From Mobilitalea torta (GTDB lineage: Bacteria > Bacillota > Clostridia > Lachnospirales > Lachnospiraceae): DNA of 64,000 bases. Positions 61,938 to 64,000 of the stretch are shown in pieces. The notes under the pieces were generated by a model that saw nothing but the letters and a program-made list of their open reading frames with translations, did no database searches and was not told the DNA's origin. A program made the position numbers and the translations under genes. Location of the stretch: NCBI RefSeq assembly GCF_050433395.1, contig NZ_JBNPXH010000017.1:57822-121821 (forward strand). The letters are read 5' to 3'. Each line of letters starts with the position of its first letter. Position 1 is the stretch's first letter.

Positions 61938-62091
61938 TTAACACATCCTTGATTGCTCTCTATACAATAATATATCATGAACAAGGAACATTGTTCATGA
62001 TCTTGCTAATCTAATGGAAATTAACAAGCAAGGCTGCGCTTCCTCCCTCTGCTTTATTATTACAGGAGTTTCGTCCGCATATATGGTCTGC

Positions 62092-62505
62092 CTACAATTC
62101 TTTCAGTATCTGCGCCCGCTTCTGCTGGTACTCGTCATAAGTAATAAGTCCCCGGTCATACAAGGACTGTGCTTCTTTCAATCTCTCTTCTGTTGATCTG
62201 TGGCCTCCCGCGGTATCACTTCCTGCGCAGCTTCCCAATGTGCCGTCCAATACACTGTTTCCCTTATAATAATTTCCCTCCTCCATCTCATCAATGGTTA
62301 TCTCATGGGAAGCAATTCCTTTATCCGAGAACGCATTATATCCGTTAACCACGGTGATAACGGCAGCAAACAGGGTCCATATTATCCCGAATGCCCCGAA
62401 AACAGGAATAACAAAAAATAATCCAATAAAGCAAAATATAATACCACCAAAAAATCCTGTCATCGACTGCCCTTTTCCAGGCTTTATTCTAACTCTTCTG
62501 CTCAT
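62092..62505 (-). CDS. SHOCT domain membrane protein
   Basis: A 137-residue protein with two hydrophobic segments (about 15-35 and 37-57), a polar region and a C-terminal SHOCT motif (ERLKEAQSLYDRGLITYDEYQQKR, visible in LYDRGLITYDEYQQKR). SHOCT modules are short oligomerisation or targeting domains. The start is ATG 62505 behind AGGGGG, 41 bases after the HAAS-type gene, with which it is probably co-transcribed. The function is unknown. Confidence 0.85.
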   Translation of the reverse strand: MSRRVRIKPGKGQSMTGFFGGIIFCFIGLFFVIPVFGAFGIIWTLFAAVITVVNGYNAFSDKGIASHEITIDEMEEGNYYKGNSVLDGTLGSCAGSDTAGGHRSTEERLKEAQSLYDRGLITYDEYQQKRAQILKEL

Positions 62506-62546
62506 ATATATATCCCCCTATTTTAAGAATAATTCAATCCGCCTGT

Positions 62547-63011
62547 TTACCTGCGGCGAAATAAGGTTGCCAGCAGCAGTATCAGGATGATCGGAAGCCC
62601 GAAAGCAAAGAGAAGGCCCATAACAAATCTTCCAATCATGGCAACCGTAACCAGCAGGAGAATTCCTGCACCAACCGCCATCAGCTTATGATACCATTTT
62701 ATATTGATCATCGAATGATTTTGCTGATAGCTCCTGACATTCTCCTGATAATCTCCCTCTTCCTGCCGGTAACGCTGATAACCGTCCTGATTCCAGCTTC
62801 CCTGGCTCTTCTCCCTTGCAATTTTATCTGTTTCAATAATCGTCTTTGCAATTAATCTGGGATCCCCCAGCTCTGCGATGACATCCTCCTCCGTTCTGCC
62901 CTGGGAACTGATATAGCCCCCATAATAACTAAGATTCTGTTCCATATCCGCAGGGCTTATCTCACCGTTCAGTGTTTGGCCCAATATATTTAAAAATTCC
63001 GATTTATCCAT
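62547..63011 (-). CDS. HAAS/DUF1700-type membrane protein
   Basis: A 154-residue protein. The first ~65 residues have the HAAS (HTH-associated accessory) pattern, with the GDPRLIAKTII signature. A Gln/Tyr-rich linker (about 70-105) is followed by two hydrophobic segments ending in LFRRR. Such proteins usually lie next to PadR-type regulators and envelope-stress genes; no regulator is present here. The start is ATG 63011 behind AAGGAGG. Confidence 0.8.
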   Translation of the reverse strand: MDKSEFLNILGQTLNGEISPADMEQNLSYYGGYISSQGRTEEDVIAELGDPRLIAKTIIETDKIAREKSQGSWNQDGYQRYRQEEGDYQENVRSYQQNHSMINIKWYHKLMAVGAGILLLVTVAMIGRFVMGLLFAFGLPIILILLLATLFRRR

Positions 63012-63109
63012 GCCAGATTAGCCTCCTTTGCCTTATATCATGCACATTCCGCTTTCATTCTATCATACCTCCTGTGTAAGGTAAATGAAACAGACCTTAA
63101 ATTTTCATT

Positions 63110-63148
63110 AAAAAAATACACCATATACTTTTATGCATATAGTGTATT
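63110..63148 (-). terminator. Terminator of the rRNA-tRNA operon
   Basis: AATACAC / GTGTATT with inner A/T pairing, followed on minus by a T run. Lies just after tRNA-Arg(ACG). Confidence 0.75.
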
Positions 63149-63152
63149 ATCC

Positions 63153-63226
63153 TGTGTGCTAGAGGATTCGAACCCCCGACCTTCTGGTCCGTAGCCAGAC
63201 GCTCTATCCAGCTGAGCTAAGCACAC
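63153..63226 (-). tRNA. tRNA-Arg (ACG)
   Basis: Acceptor GTGTGCT/AGCACAC, anticodon loop CTACGGA in stem TCTGG/CCAGA. The A34 will be read as inosine if a TadA is present. No encoded CCA. Confidence 0.93.
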
Positions 63227-63279
63227 ACATTACTGCTATTAAATTAAAACAGCACTACTCTATAAAATATATAGAATAA

Positions 63280-63365
63280 TGCCGGCGACCGGAATCGAAC
63301 CGGTACGGGAGATTAGTCCCGCAGGATTTTAAGTCCTGTGCGTCTGCCAGTTCCGCCACGCCGGC
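63280..63365 (-). tRNA. tRNA-Leu (TAA)
   Basis: Acceptor GCCGGCG/CGCCGGC, anticodon loop CTTAAAA in stem CAGGA/TCCTG, and a long variable arm as expected for class II. Confidence 0.93.
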
Positions 63366-63370
63366 ACAAA

Positions 63371-63443
63371 TGGGACCTATAGGGCTCGAACCTATGACCC
63401 TCTGCTTGTAAGGCAGATGCTCTCCCAGCTGAGCTAAGATCCC
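63371..63443 (-). tRNA. tRNA-Val (TAC)
   Basis: Acceptor GGGATCT/AGGTCCC with one wobble, anticodon loop CTTACAA in stem TCTGC/GCAGA. Confidence 0.93.
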
Positions 63444-63485
63444 ATGGGATTTTATTCTAACGATTAAATTGCTTTCAATAAACGA

Positions 63486-63559
63486 CGACCCAGAAGGGAC
63501 TCGAACCCTCGACCTCCGCCGTGACAGGGCGGCGCTCTAACCAACTGAGCCACTGGGCC
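63486..63559 (-). tRNA. tRNA-Asp (GTC)
   Basis: Acceptor GGCCCAG/CTGGGTC, discriminator G, anticodon loop CTGTCAC in stem CCGCC/GGCGG. Confidence 0.93.
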
Positions 63560-63569
63560 AAATAAAAAA

Positions 63570-63643
63570 TGGACCTTCAGGGACTTGAACCCCGGACCGA
63601 CCGGTTATGAGCCGGTTGCTCTAACCAACTGAGCTAAAGGTCC
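63570..63643 (-). tRNA. tRNA with CAT anticodon (Met or Ile2)
   Basis: Acceptor GGACCTT/AAGGTCC, anticodon loop CTCATAA in stem ACCGG/CCGGT. Not an initiator (no three G-C pairs in the stem as in fMet). Elongator Met or, because the acceptor GGACCTT recalls Gram-positive Ile2, a lysidine-modified Ile tRNA; sequence alone does not decide. Confidence 0.85.
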
Positions 63644-63683
63644 CAATACTGTCGGCCTTTAAATTAAATAATCTTAAATCCAA

Positions 63684-63755
63684 TGACTCCAAGGGGATTT
63701 GAACCCCTGTTACCGCCGTGAAAGGGCGGTGTCTTAACCGCTTGACCATGGAGCC
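63684..63755 (-). tRNA. tRNA-Glu (TTC)
   Basis: Acceptor GGCTCCA/TGGAGTC, anticodon loop CTTTCAC in stem CCGCC/GGCGG, discriminator A. Confidence 0.93.
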
Positions 63756-63832
63756 GTGTTTTTTATTGTAACATATCAGATTTATTACTGTCAATAAATT
63801 TATTGCAATAAATAACAAAAAATAGAATTTAA

Positions 63833-63904
63833 CTCCCCGAGTAGGGCTCGAACCTACAACCCCACGGTTAACAGCCGTGTGCTCTACCATTGAGCTATCG
63901 AGGA
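63833..63904 (-). tRNA. tRNA-Asn (GTT)
   Basis: Acceptor TCCTCGA/TCGGGGA, anticodon loop CTGTTAA in stem CACGG/CCGTG, discriminator G. First tRNA after the 23S rRNA 3' end, 53 bases away. Confidence 0.93.
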
Positions 63905-63957
63905 ATAATTGAAACCACACACGAAAATGATACATCCTTTTGAACAAACCCTTTTCA

Positions 63958-64000
63958 GGTCAAGCCCTCGACCGATTAGTAACAGTCAGCTCCATACGTT
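63958..64000 (-). rRNA. 23S ribosomal RNA, 3' end only
   Basis: On minus the last 43 bases contain GAGCTGACTGTTACTAATCG and GAGGGCTTGACC, the conserved 3' end of 23S rRNA. The gene continues beyond the window. No 5S gene lies between it and tRNA-Asn. Confidence 0.88.

Noticed and set aside
63905..63957. A 5S rRNA gene between tRNA-Asn and 23S
   Set aside because: The gap is only 53 bases and has no 5S sequence.

Overview
The window looks like a chromosomal segment of an anaerobic, spore-forming Bacillota, most likely a Lachnospiraceae-type Clostridia. This is inferred from the alpha/beta-type small acid-soluble spore protein, the gene order rho-rpmE-DUF1385-prmC-prfA, a DUF4364 protein, a ferredoxin-type 2-oxoacid oxidoreductase, Gram-positive ribosome binding sites (GGAGG) with several TTG/GTG starts, LTA-synthase-type envelope genes, and 14 tRNA genes that do not encode the 3' CCA. 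No phage, insertion sequence or CRISPR array was seen.

Region 1 (1-9.7 kb, all minus strand) is a housekeeping block. It runs from rho through rpmE, a DUF1385 membrane protein, prmC, prfA and a TrmH-family rRNA methyltransferase to an NfeD/SPFH membrane pair, and ends in an LTA-synthase-like gene cut by the window edge. Rho carries a large 15-residue-repeat insertion. Region 2 (10-23.6 kb) holds malic enzyme, a TIGR01212 radical SAM protein and DUF4364 on plus; engB, clpX, clpP, tig, glmM and a SASP on minus; then ddl-murF and an AGCS amino acid carrier on plus, and a DJ-1/PfpI protein on minus.

Region 3 (23.7-46.4 kb) is accessory. It starts with a cytoplasm-made, Cys-rich protein with a long (Pro-Gln)n stalk, followed by an AEC transporter. 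Two carbohydrate loci follow. The first has a ROK repressor, a PHP / metallo-hydrolase / serine-hydrolase operon, and a divergent GH36 alpha-galactosidase plus DMT transporter. The second is an eight-gene minus-strand operon under a near-consensus promoter at 46.42-46.45 kb: ROK sugar kinase, GmhA-like SIS isomerase, GH2 beta-mannosidase, lipoprotein binding protein, two LplB/LplC-type permeases, a GH106-like hydrolase and a second GH36 enzyme. Together these suggest import and intracellular breakdown of a mannose- and galactose-containing glycan.

Region 4 (46.7-53.9 kb) has a TetR regulator divergent from an ABC/FtsX exporter with overlapping promoters, a two-gene 2-oxoacid:ferredoxin oxidoreductase, and a VOC protein that abuts the first codons of a lost response regulator. 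Region 5 (54.1-64 kb) has a seven-tRNA operon, an amidase / RdgB / phosphoesterase operon, an alpha/beta hydrolase, an RNA methyltransferase, a rhodanese, a palindromic tandem repeat, a small Asn/Ser-rich protein with a possible sigma-G promoter, a C39-like protein, SHOCT and HAAS-type membrane proteins, and finally a second seven-tRNA array directly after the 3' end of a 23S rRNA gene.
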